6,993 nucleotides of DNA, taken from the NCBI GenBank assembly GCA_937858775.1, contig CALLYX010000153.1, positions 1 through 6,993 of the forward strand. Direction: 5' to 3'. Every line of letters starts with the position of its first letter. Within the stretch, counting starts at the first letter, position 1. Positions 1-6,381 of this stretch are shown in pieces. This stretch comes from an uncultured bacterium (lineage in GTDB: Bacteria > Auribacterota > Tritonobacteria > UBA1439). The position numbers and the translations under genes are program-made. The notes beneath the pieces were generated by a model. That model was not told the origin of the DNA. It was given only the letters and a program-made list of their open reading frames with translations, and made no database searches.

Positions 1-1
1 G

Positions 2-361
2 TTTCCACCCGCTGCAGCCGGCGCGCGAGGCCGTTTTCTGGCCGAAATGGCGAAAATGCAGGCCACGGTTATTCTGTACGAATCGCCAAAGCGCGTTAGC
101 AAATTATTAGAGGAAATGAAGCTACACTTTGGAGAGTCGCGGCAAACAGTTGTGTGCCGGGAACTGACCAAACGGTTTGAAGAGGTGACGCGCGGTTCCT
201 TGGCAGAGGTGGCCGCAGTCTATGCAGATCGTGTGGTGAAAGGCGAGATTGTGGTGCTTGTGGACCGTGCTGCGGCGCAAAAAGCCAGCGCGGAAACTTT
301 GGAAGAGGCTTTGCTGATCGCACTTGAAACACTTTCGGTTAAGGACGCGGCGGCTTTGGTC
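2..361 (+). pseudogene. rsmI: RsmI (16S rRNA C1402 2'-O-methyltransferase), fragment cut at both ends
   Basis: RsmI methylates the 2'-O of C1402 in 16S rRNA using S-adenosylmethionine. Frame 2 is open from base 2, so the N-terminal half lies outside the window. Seen: an upstream stretch reading FPPAAAGARGRFLAEM (bases 2-49), then the family blocks YESPKR (about 83-100), CRELTKRFEEVTRG (about 155-196) and KGEIVVLVD (about 239-265). These are the conserved C-terminal part of the tetrapyrrole-methylase fold as it occurs in RsmI. The start of the small C-terminal helical domain is present (SVKDAAALV, about 334-360). The match then ends where roughly 20-30 more residues would be expected. The frame stays open to 1735, but after about 361 it is only the wrong frame of tolC. 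GC is about 55% against about 67% or more downstream, and the wording is alphaproteobacterial in style. It is a broken gene or the foreign end of a chimeric join. The ATG at 47 is internal, not a start. Confidence 0.88.
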
Positions 362-378
362 GTACAGCCCGGCAATGC
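358..378. other. Junction: break in homology and composition
   Basis: RsmI homology in frame 2 stops at about 360. The channel gene's reading frame (frame 3) becomes credible at or just after 375. Composition shifts from about 53-60% GC with AT-ending codons to 70-80% GC within a few dozen bases. The upstream gene lacks its C-terminal domain and the downstream gene lacks its signal peptide, so both are truncated at the same point with no intergenic region, promoter or terminator between them. I see no flanking inverted repeats, target duplication or integrase site. Either a chimeric assembly or an illegitimate recombination would explain it; I favour the former. The exact base cannot be fixed from the sequence alone. 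Confidence 0.75.
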
Positions 379-1940
379 TCAGGCCCACACCGGCCGGCGC
401 CTCGCCGGCAACCGACGCGCAGCCCGCCGCGACCGCGGGGGCGTTCATCCTCCCCCTGGACGCCGGACCGGAGGGCCCCCTCGAGCCCCCCCCGACGGTC
501 ACGCGCGAGGCGTTCCTCAGGTCCGCCGCCCGCCGCACTGTGCTGCGGATCGGGATGGTCGACACGATCGCCTACGCCCTCCGGAAGAACTCCGAGATCA
601 AGATCGCGCGCATCGAGCCCAAGCTCAGGGCGGACGACGTGCGCGTCGCCCGCTCCGCCTTCGAGCCGACGCTCAAGGCCGACTACCTGCTCCACGACAA
701 CACCCAGGAGAGCTCGAGCGCCTTCTACCCGGGCGCGCAGAAGAGCCGCGAGATGACGTACGATGCGGGGGTCGAAGGGAAGCTCGTCACGGGAACCCGG
801 TACCGGCTCGACTTCCTCAACGAGCGGTACCGCTCCAACTCCGGCATTCAGGAGATAAACCCTTATTTCACGACCGAACCGCTCGTCACCGTCACCCAGC
901 CGCTGCTGCGCGGTTTCGGCGTAACCGTCAACCGCGCCGACATCATCATCGCCCGCAACAACACACGCCGTTCCGTGGAGGCGTTCAAGGCGGAGGCGAT
1001 GGACGCCATCAGCCAGGCGAAGGGCGCCTACTTCAACTACGCCTACGCGATCGAGGCCAACGTGATAGCCAGGCGCTTCCTCGACTTCGCCCGGGAGCTC
1101 GTCGAGATCAACAGCGCCCGCTTCGCAAAGGGCCTCGCGAGCTCCGTGGACCTCCTCGAGTCCGAGGCGGCCGTGGCGGAGCGGGAGAAGCTCCTCCTCG
1201 ACGCGGAGTACGGCCTCAAGACCGCCGAGGACAAGCTCAAGTACGTCACCAACCTCGTGGACGACCCGGAGGCGTGGAACGCCGAGATCGAGCTCCTGGA
1301 CACGCCCTCCTTCGCCGTGCGGGAGACGGACCTGGTGCAGTCCATCATGGACGCCTTCGAGAACCGCCCCGACTACCGCGCGAAGCTCATCGACCTCAAG
1401 AGCAGGGATATCGCCATCGCGGTGAAGAAGAACGCCCTCTTCCCCACGCTGGACGCCGTCGCCAGCTTCGGCCTGAACGGCCTCGGGGAGCAGTGGGGCG
1501 GGGCGATCCAGGGCGCCCACTGGACGTACAGGGACTGGTCCGTGGGGGGGACGATGACGATCCCATGGGGGATGGGGGACAGGGCGCGCTACGACCAGTC
1601 GAAGCTGGAAAAGGCGCGCGCCATCCTCGAGCTCGAACGGATGGAGGAACGGATCATCCTGGCGGTGCGGGAGAAGGTGCGCGCGGTGGACCTTCAATTC
1701 CGCCAGGAGCACGCCTCGCGGGTGGCCCGCGATAAGGAGGCGGAGAACTACGCCGCGCAGAAGGAGCGCCTCGCCGCCGGGCAGGTCAGCACGCACGACA
1801 TGCTCGACTACCAGACACGCTACTCCAAGGCGGAGCTCGACCTGACGCAGTCTATGATCAACTACAACATCGCGCTCGTCGACCTCGACAGGGAGGTCGG
1901 GCTGACGCTCGCGCGCAACAACGTAAAACTGGAGGAGTGA
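375..1940 (+). CDS. TolC-family outer-membrane efflux channel, 5'-truncated
   Basis: This is the outer-membrane channel of a tripartite efflux pump, the exit duct for the adaptor and RND pump downstream. Numbering from the ATG at 375 (521 residues), a Pro/Ala-rich linker (1-55) precedes the first family segment, TIAYALRKNSEIKIARIEPK (64-83). Two outer-membrane efflux protein repeats follow. The beta segment TEPLVTVTQPLLRGFG (167-182) leads into helices with ARFAKGLASSVDLLESEA (248-265). The second beta segment, ALFPTLDAVASFGLNG (354-369), leads into the closing helices with RLAAGQVSTHDMLDYQ (465-480) and YNIALVDLDREVG (497-509). No signal peptide is visible, although an exported channel needs one. 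The true start was probably 20-35 codons upstream and was lost at the junction, so 375 is only the first ATG on this side. The stop is 2 bases before the adaptor start, indicating one transcript. The family is certain; the substrate is unknown. Confidence 0.88.
   Translation: MLRPTPAGASPATDAQPAATAGAFILPLDAGPEGPLEPPPTVTREAFLRSAARRTVLRIGMVDTIAYALRKNSEIKIARIEPKLRADDVRVARSAFEPTLKADYLLHDNTQESSSAFYPGAQKSREMTYDAGVEGKLVTGTRYRLDFLNERYRSNSGIQEINPYFTTEPLVTVTQPLLRGFGVTVNRADIIIARNNTRRSVEAFKAEAMDAISQAKGAYFNYAYAIEANVIARRFLDFARELVEINSARFAKGLASSVDLLESEAAVAEREKLLLDAEYGLKTAEDKLKYVTNLVDDPEAWNAEIELLDTPSFAVRETDLVQSIMDAFENRPDYRAKLIDLKSRDIAIAVKKNALFPTLDAVASFGLNGLGEQWGGAIQGAHWTYRDWSVGGTMTIPWGMGDRARYDQSKLEKARAILELERMEERIILAVREKVRAVDLQFRQEHASRVARDKEAENYAAQKERLAAGQVSTHDMLDYQTRYSKAELDLTQSMINYNIALVDLDREVGLTLARNNVKLEE
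1931..1937 (+). promoter_or_regulatory. Ribosome binding site fixing the adaptor start
   Basis: GGAGGAG lies 5 bases before ATG 1943, inside the last codons of the channel gene. A GTG at 1937 is in the same frame and overlaps the channel's TGA, but it would put the Shine-Dalgarno directly against the start codon. The ATG at 1943 is therefore preferred. Confidence 0.7.
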
Positions 1941-1942
1941 CC

Positions 1943-2863
1943 ATGCGCCGATACAGGGCGCTTTCGATACTTCTGCTCGCCGCCTGCGCGCTCCCGTCCT
2001 GCGGGAAGAGGCCGGAGAAGAAGAGGGAGATGATCCCGATCAGGGCCATGCGCGTCCCCCTCGCGACCATCTCGCGGACGCTCGACTACGCCGGCACGAT
2101 CGAGGCCTGGGACAGGGCCGACGTCTTCCCCAAGGTCAGCGGCAAGATCCTCGAGAAGCTCAAGGAGGACGGCGCCCCGGTCGCCAAGGGCGAGACCATC
2201 GCCACCATCGACCGCGACGAGGTGGGGTTCAAGTTCGAGAAGGCGCCGGTGGAGAGCCCCCTCACCGGCCTCATCGGGCGCGTCTACGTGGACAAGGGGA
2301 CGAACGTCAGCGCGCAGACCGTCATCGCCGTCGTGGTGGACATCGACAGGGTCAAGGTGCGCCTCGACGTCCCGGAGAGATACCTCCCGAGGGTCTCCGT
2401 CGGCCAGACGGCCGGCATCGGCGTCGAGGCCTACCCGGGGGAGGCGTTCATCGGAACCGTTTCCCTGATAAGCCCCGTCGTGGAGACCGAGACGCGCGCC
2501 GCGTCGGTCGAGATCGCGATCCCCAACCCCGATCACCGCCTCAAGCCGGGGATGTTCGCCGGCGTCCGGCTCGTCCTCGAGAGCCACGTGGGCGTCCCCG
2601 CCGTGATGCAGGAGGCGATCATCGGGCGGGAGCCCGGCGCCTGCGTGTTCGTCGTCAACGGCGGCGTCGCCCATCTGAGGGACGTGGATCTCGGCCTGCG
2701 CGAGAACGACCTCGTCGAGGTGACGAAGGGGTTGAAGGGGGGCGACCTGGTCGCCGTCATGGGGCAGGAGCGGCTCCGGGACGGATCCGCCATAAGCGTG
2801 GAAGTCGACGAGGCGGCGCCCTCCCCCGCGGCGCGGGGGGGGCCGGCCCGGCCGAAGGAATGA
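1943..2863 (+). CDS. RND periplasmic adaptor (membrane fusion protein), lipoprotein, hairpin-less
   Basis: This periplasmic adaptor should link the RND pump to the outer-membrane channel. It has 306 residues from ATG 1943, shorter than AcrA (397). Seen: a basic then hydrophobic N-terminus ending in the lipobox LPSC (residues 17-20), so Cys20 is the likely lipidated first residue of the mature protein. A first lipoyl half follows (about 58-90, with FPKVSGKIL and VAKGETIATID), then the second half almost at once (about 101-135, with APVESPLTG and VYVDKGTNV). After these come a beta-barrel domain with TRAASVEIAIPNPDHRLKPG (184-203) and a membrane-proximal domain to about 287, then a Pro/Ala-rich tail. 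Only about 8-10 residues join the lipoyl halves, where AcrA has a long alpha-helical hairpin that reaches TolC. BesA of Borrelia burgdorferi is a described adaptor without this hairpin. The gene sits 2 bases after tolC and 4 bases before the pump. Role is certain, substrate unknown. Confidence 0.92.
   Translation: MRRYRALSILLLAACALPSCGKRPEKKREMIPIRAMRVPLATISRTLDYAGTIEAWDRADVFPKVSGKILEKLKEDGAPVAKGETIATIDRDEVGFKFEKAPVESPLTGLIGRVYVDKGTNVSAQTVIAVVVDIDRVKVRLDVPERYLPRVSVGQTAGIGVEAYPGEAFIGTVSLISPVVETETRAASVEIAIPNPDHRLKPGMFAGVRLVLESHVGVPAVMQEAIIGREPGACVFVVNGGVAHLRDVDLGLRENDLVEVTKGLKGGDLVAVMGQERLRDGSAISVEVDEAAPSPAARGGPARPKE
2854..2860 (+). promoter_or_regulatory. Ribosome binding site of the RND pump gene
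   Basis: GAAGGAA lies 7 bases before ATG 2868, within the final adaptor codons. With the 4-base gap between adaptor stop and pump start, it implies coupled translation and supports this start. The N-terminus it gives (MSLPEFGVRRPVTNLMIF) is the standard RND opening. Confidence 0.6.
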
Positions 2864-2867
2864 CGGC

Positions 2868-5800
2868 ATGAGCCTTCCGGAATTCGGCGTGCGCCGCCCG
2901 GTCACGAACCTGATGATCTTCTCGGGGATCATCGTCATCGCCCTCTACTCGCTGATGAACCTGGGCGTCGACCTCATGCCCGAGATCGAGCCCCCGGCCA
3001 TCACCGTCATCTCCGCCTACCACGGCGCCAACCCGGAGGACGTCGAATCGAAGGTGACGGAGCCGCTCGAGAACCAGCTCGCCACGACCCCGGGCCTCGA
3101 CAAGATCTACGCCCGATGCCTCGAGGGGCTCTCCCTCATCACGCTGAAATTCAACTGGGGGACGAACCTCGACGAGGCCTCCAACGACATCCGCGACCGG
3201 ATCGACCGCGCCAAGAAATACCTCCCCGACATCCCGGACGAGATGGACAACCCGTTCATCTTCAAGTTCAACACCGCGATGATCCCGATCCTCTTCATCG
3301 GTTTCAGCGCCGACCGCTCCTACCCGGACCTGTACGACATGATCGACAAGCGGATCGTGGACGAGCTGAAGCAGATCCCGGGCGTCGGGACCGTCACCCT
3401 CCAGGGCGGGCTTGCGCGCCAGATAAACATCTGGATCGACCGGAAGCGCCTGGAGGCGTACGGCTTCTCGATCCTCGAGGTCGAGGAGACCCTCAAGAAG
3501 GAGAACTTCACCCAGCCGGCGGGAAGCGTCAAGTACGGCTACACCGACTACCTCGTCCGCGTCCCCGGGGAGTTCGCCACGCCCGCCGAGATCAACACCG
3601 TAATCCTCGGGACGCGCAAGGACAAGCTGATCTACCTCAAGGACGTCGCGCGCGTGGAGGACGGTTTCAAAGAGGTGACGAGCGACGTCAGGATCAACCG
3701 CCACCCCGGGTTGATGATGATCGTCCAGAAACAGATCGGCTCCAACAGCGTCCAGGTCGCCGGGCGGGCCAAGAAGAGGCTCGCGGCCCTCGCGGACAAC
3801 CTTCCCGAGGACGTGCGGATGACCATTATCATGGACACCTCGCACGACATCATCAGCTCCCTCAACTCCCTCAAGAGCACCGTGTGGCAGGGCGGCTTCT
3901 TCGTCATCCTCGTGGTCTGGTTCTTCCTCCGCCGATTCATACCGAGCCTCATCATCGCCCTCACCCTCCCCTTCTCCCTCCTCATCGCCTTCATCTACCT
4001 CTTCCTTACGGGGCGGACGATCAACATCGTCAGCCTCTCCTCACTCACCATCGCAATCGGGATGGTGGTGGACAACGCCATCGTGATCGTGGACAACATC
4101 TACCGCCAGATGGAGCGGGGGCGGCGCCCCAGGGAGGCGGCGATTTTCGGGGCGAACGAGATGTTTCTCTCCGTGGCCGCCTCGACCGCAACGACCGTCG
4201 TCGTCTTCCTCCCGATGCTCTTCATCTCCGGAATCGTCGGGATCTGGTTCGGCGAGCTGGCCATCACCATCACCGTCACGCTCGCCGCCTCCCTTTTCAC
4301 GGCCGTGACGTTCAGCCCCATGCTCTGCTCGAGGCTTTTGACGGTCCGGCCCCGGTCGCGGCACCCCGCCGGGGCGGCGCTCCTCGGCCGCTTCTACGAC
4401 CTTTCGGAGCGCTGGTTCACCGCGTGGGAGAACGGCTACGCGAGGGCGCTCGCCTGGTGCCTCGCGCGCCGAAGGAAGGCCCTCTCGGGCTTCACTGGCG
4501 TCTTCCTCGCGGGCCTCTGCCTCATCCCGTTCGTCGGCTACGAGTTCGCCCCCGAAAACGACCAGGGCGACATCCGCGCGACGCTCCAGCTCCCCCTCGG
4601 GACGCGGATCGAGGAGACGGCGAAGGTGGGCAGGCGGGTGGAGGAGATCATCCACCGGAACGTGCCGGAGGCGCGCGCCTTCTTCATCCGGAGCGGGCTC
4701 TCGTCGGACGTCGGGGCGATCTTCGGGGGGGCATCGGGCTCGAACATAATCACCGTCGGCGTCAAGTGCGTCCCGAAGACCGAGCGAAGGCGCCCGATCC
4801 AGGAGATCGCCGACGCGGTCCGCGCGGAGGCGGACAAGATCCCGGGGATCGTCAAGACGGATTTCACCATCGGGAATCCGATCGGCCGCGCCATCTCCGG
4901 GACGGGGGGGAAGCAGATCCAGGTGGAGGTCATCGGGCATTCGTTCGCCGATACCGGCGTCGTCGCGGAGCAGATCAAGGCGGTCATGGAGAATGTGGCG
5001 GGGGCGGTGGACATCAGCATCTCGCGCGAGCTCAAGCGGCCCGAGCTCCGCATCGAGGTGAACCGCGAAAAGGCGGCCGCCCTCGGGCTCAACATGCGCA
5101 CGGTCGCCGACACGATCAAGACCTATATCGAGGGGGAGTCCGCAACGAGGTACCGCGAGGCGGGCGACACTTACGACATCTACGTTCGCCTCGACGAACC
5201 GTCCCGCTCCACCCGCGAGGACATCGAGGCCCTCGTAATCGTCTCCCCGTTCACGAAGAAACAGATAAAGCTGGCGAATATCGCGAGGATATACGAGACG
5301 GCCGGCCCCCTCGAGATCGAGCGGAAGAACCGCGAGCGCGTCGTGCGGGTGGAGTGCAACACCCTCAACCGCTCCACCGGGAAGGTGAGCGACGACATCA
5401 TGGCGGGGATGAAAAAGATCGTCCTCCCGGCCGGAGTCACGCTCAACTTCGGCGGCCAGGCGGAGGAGCAATCGGAGGCGTTCCTGAACCTGACTTATCT
5501 CCTCATCCTCGGGACCCTCCTCGTCTACATGGTGATGGCGGCGCAGTTCGAGTCGCTGCTCGACCCGTTCGTCGTAATGTTCGCCGTCCCGTTCACCTTC
5601 ACCGGCGCCATCCTGGCGTTCTGCCTCACCGGCACCACCCTCAACGTCATGTCGTTCCTCGCCATGGTGATGCTGATGGGGATCGTGGTGAACAACGCGA
5701 TCGTCCTGGTGAGCTACATCATCATCCTCCGCGCGCGGGGCCACTCGATGGTGCAGGCGATCACGATGGCGGGGAAGGACCGGCTCCGCCCCGTCCTCTC

Positions 5801-6041
5801 GACGACCATCACGACGCTCGTGGGGCTCCTCCCCCTCGCCATTTCCCGCGGGGAGGGCTCCGAGACTTGGCAGCCCCTCGGGATCACCATGATCGGGGGC
5901 CTGGCCGTTTCGACGCTCATCACGATGCTGTTCGTCCCGACGCTCTACGCGGTCTTCGAGACGCACCTGAAGAAGAGGGATGAGAAGCGGAGGAGAAGGA
6001 CCTGTCCGGTCCCGGACGCGGGGGGAGGCGCCGCGCGATGA
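2868..6041 (+). CDS. RND efflux transporter permease (AcrB/HAE1-like)
   Basis: This inner-membrane pump of a tripartite efflux system exchanges the membrane ion gradient for export of a substrate. At 1057 residues it is full length (AcrB is 1049). Seen: TM1 at about 12-30, a large periplasmic loop at about 31-338, TM2-TM6 at about 340-487, TM7 at about 540-557, a second loop at about 558-870, and TM8-TM12 at about 871-1027, giving the duplicated RND plan. The first loop opens with PEIEPPAITVISAYHGANPE (38-57), the usual RND porter start. TM4 reads GMVVDNAIVIVDN (398-410) and TM10 reads GIVVNNAIVLVSY (938-950). TM11 begins DRLRPVLSTT (971-980). Aligned by eye to AcrB, Asp407 is kept as D402, but Asp408 is N403 and Lys940 is N942. 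Arg971 and Thr978 are kept as R972 and T979. The C-terminus has a basic run (about 1035-1044) and overlaps the next gene. It looks like the multidrug/HAE1 type rather than the heavy-metal type, but the substrate cannot be read from sequence. Confidence 0.95.
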   Translation: MSLPEFGVRRPVTNLMIFSGIIVIALYSLMNLGVDLMPEIEPPAITVISAYHGANPEDVESKVTEPLENQLATTPGLDKIYARCLEGLSLITLKFNWGTNLDEASNDIRDRIDRAKKYLPDIPDEMDNPFIFKFNTAMIPILFIGFSADRSYPDLYDMIDKRIVDELKQIPGVGTVTLQGGLARQINIWIDRKRLEAYGFSILEVEETLKKENFTQPAGSVKYGYTDYLVRVPGEFATPAEINTVILGTRKDKLIYLKDVARVEDGFKEVTSDVRINRHPGLMMIVQKQIGSNSVQVAGRAKKRLAALADNLPEDVRMTIIMDTSHDIISSLNSLKSTVWQGGFFVILVVWFFLRRFIPSLIIALTLPFSLLIAFIYLFLTGRTINIVSLSSLTIAIGMVVDNAIVIVDNIYRQMERGRRPREAAIFGANEMFLSVAASTATTVVVFLPMLFISGIVGIWFGELAITITVTLAASLFTAVTFSPMLCSRLLTVRPRSRHPAGAALLGRFYDLSERWFTAWENGYARALAWCLARRRKALSGFTGVFLAGLCLIPFVGYEFAPENDQGDIRATLQLPLGTRIEETAKVGRRVEEIIHRNVPEARAFFIRSGLSSDVGAIFGGASGSNIITVGVKCVPKTERRRPIQEIADAVRAEADKIPGIVKTDFTIGNPIGRAISGTGGKQIQVEVIGHSFADTGVVAEQIKAVMENVAGAVDISISRELKRPELRIEVNREKAAALGLNMRTVADTIKTYIEGESATRYREAGDTYDIYVRLDEPSRSTREDIEALVIVSPFTKKQIKLANIARIYETAGPLEIERKNRERVVRVECNTLNRSTGKVSDDIMAGMKKIVLPAGVTLNFGGQAEEQSEAFLNLTYLLILGTLLVYMVMAAQFESLLDPFVVMFAVPFTFTGAILAFCLTGTTLNVMSFLAMVMLMGIVVNNAIVLVSYIIILRARGHSMVQAITMAGKDRLRPVLSTTITTLVGLLPLAISRGEGSETWQPLGITMIGGLAVSTLITMLFVPTLYAVFETHLKKRDEKRRRRTCPVPDAGGGAAR
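6024..6028 (+). promoter_or_regulatory. Ribosome binding site of the PII-like gene
   Basis: GGAGG lies 9 bases before ATG 6038, inside the end of the pump gene. Together with the ATGA overlap (6038-6041) it supports this start and suggests re-initiation by ribosomes finishing the pump. Confidence 0.55.
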
Positions 6042-6331
6042 AGATGGTTATGATCTGCTACAACGAGGCGATCGACGACGAGATGATGGAGACGCTCGAG
6101 GCGTGCGCGGCCGCGAACTACACGAAGATCATGGGGGCCTTCGGTAAGGGCGGCGGCTCGGGGACGCACCTCGGGAACGACATCTGGCCCGGGAGGAACA
6201 ACATCCTCTTCGTCGCCTGCGGCGGGAAGGAGGCGGGGCGGCTCCTCGCGGGCGTGGCGGCGCTCCGCGCGGAGTTCAGGGCCGAGGGGATCAAGGCGTT
6301 CTGCTGGGGGTTGGACGCGGCGACGGAATGA
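6038..6331 (+). CDS. PII-like protein coupled to the RND pump
   Basis: This small cytosolic protein (97 residues) is probably a trimer-forming, PII-fold regulator. Predicted pattern: strand 2-9 (KMVMICYN), helix 11-25, strand 27-36, a Gly-rich loop GKGGGSGTHLGNDIWPGRNN (36-55), strand 55-61, helix 64-83 and a final strand IKAFCWGL (85-92). That is the ferredoxin-like order of PII proteins, with the loop where the T-loop would be. The GlnB hallmarks are missing: there is no uridylylated-Tyr T-loop motif and no RTGExGD-type C-terminal signature. It is therefore not GlnB or GlnK. As I recall, similar short proteins with a loop of the GTHxGxxxWP kind and a Trp in the last strand sit beside RND pumps in Bacteroidetes and other phyla, and DUF3240 proteins occupy the analogous place after CusA-type pumps. 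The gene overlaps the pump stop by 4 bases, so a role in sensing for or modulating that pump is the best inference. The ligand is unknown. Confidence 0.75.
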   Translation: MKMVMICYNEAIDDEMMETLEACAAANYTKIMGAFGKGGGSGTHLGNDIWPGRNNILFVACGGKEAGRLLAGVAALRAEFRAEGIKAFCWGLDAATE

Positions 6332-6341
6332 CGCGGCCCAT

Positions 6342-6375
6342 GCCCGGCGGCCCGGCCTTGGCGCCGCCGCGGGGC
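6342..6375. terminator. Possible shared terminator hairpin between convergent genes
   Basis: The 50-base gap between the two convergent stops holds GGCGGC (6346-6351) facing GCCGCC (6363-6368) across an 11-base loop. The stem extends by GCCC (6342-6345) against GGGC (6372-6375) past a 3-base bulge. There is no T-run on either side, so it is not a classical intrinsic terminator. The position favours a transcript-end role, but GC richness makes such stems common by chance. Confidence 0.3.
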
Positions 6376-6381
6376 GCGGGG

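Noticed and set aside
393..409. GCCGGC repeat around a 5-base loop, about 30 bases after the junction
   Set aside because: The hexamer is itself palindromic and common at this GC. It lies within the channel coding frame, with no T-run and no sign of a recombination or attachment site.
47..1735. A 562-residue open frame starting with RsmI-like sequence
   Set aside because: Only the first ~105 residues match RsmI. The rest is an Arg/Pro/Gly-rich out-of-frame reading of tolC, so it is not a real fusion protein.
339..1796. Long minus-strand open frame opposite the channel gene
   Set aside because: It is a GC-driven shadow opposite a well-supported gene, with no recognisable domain.
1937..1942. 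GTG start for the adaptor overlapping the channel stop
   Set aside because: The Shine-Dalgarno would abut the start codon, whereas ATG 1943 has normal spacing and gives the same lipoprotein signal.
4041..5966. 641-codon minus-strand open frame opposite the pump gene
   Set aside because: The translation is low-complexity Arg/Asp/Glu/His-rich, as expected from the antisense of high-GC coding DNA.
3116..5983. 955-codon plus-strand open frame inside the pump gene
   Set aside because: It is the +1-shifted reading of the RND gene, rich in Arg, Pro and His, with no conserved motif.
6038..6331. Nitrogen regulator GlnB/GlnK
   Set aside because: The PII fold is likely, but the uridylylation loop and the C-terminal PII signature are absent, and the neighbour is an RND pump rather than amtB or glnA.
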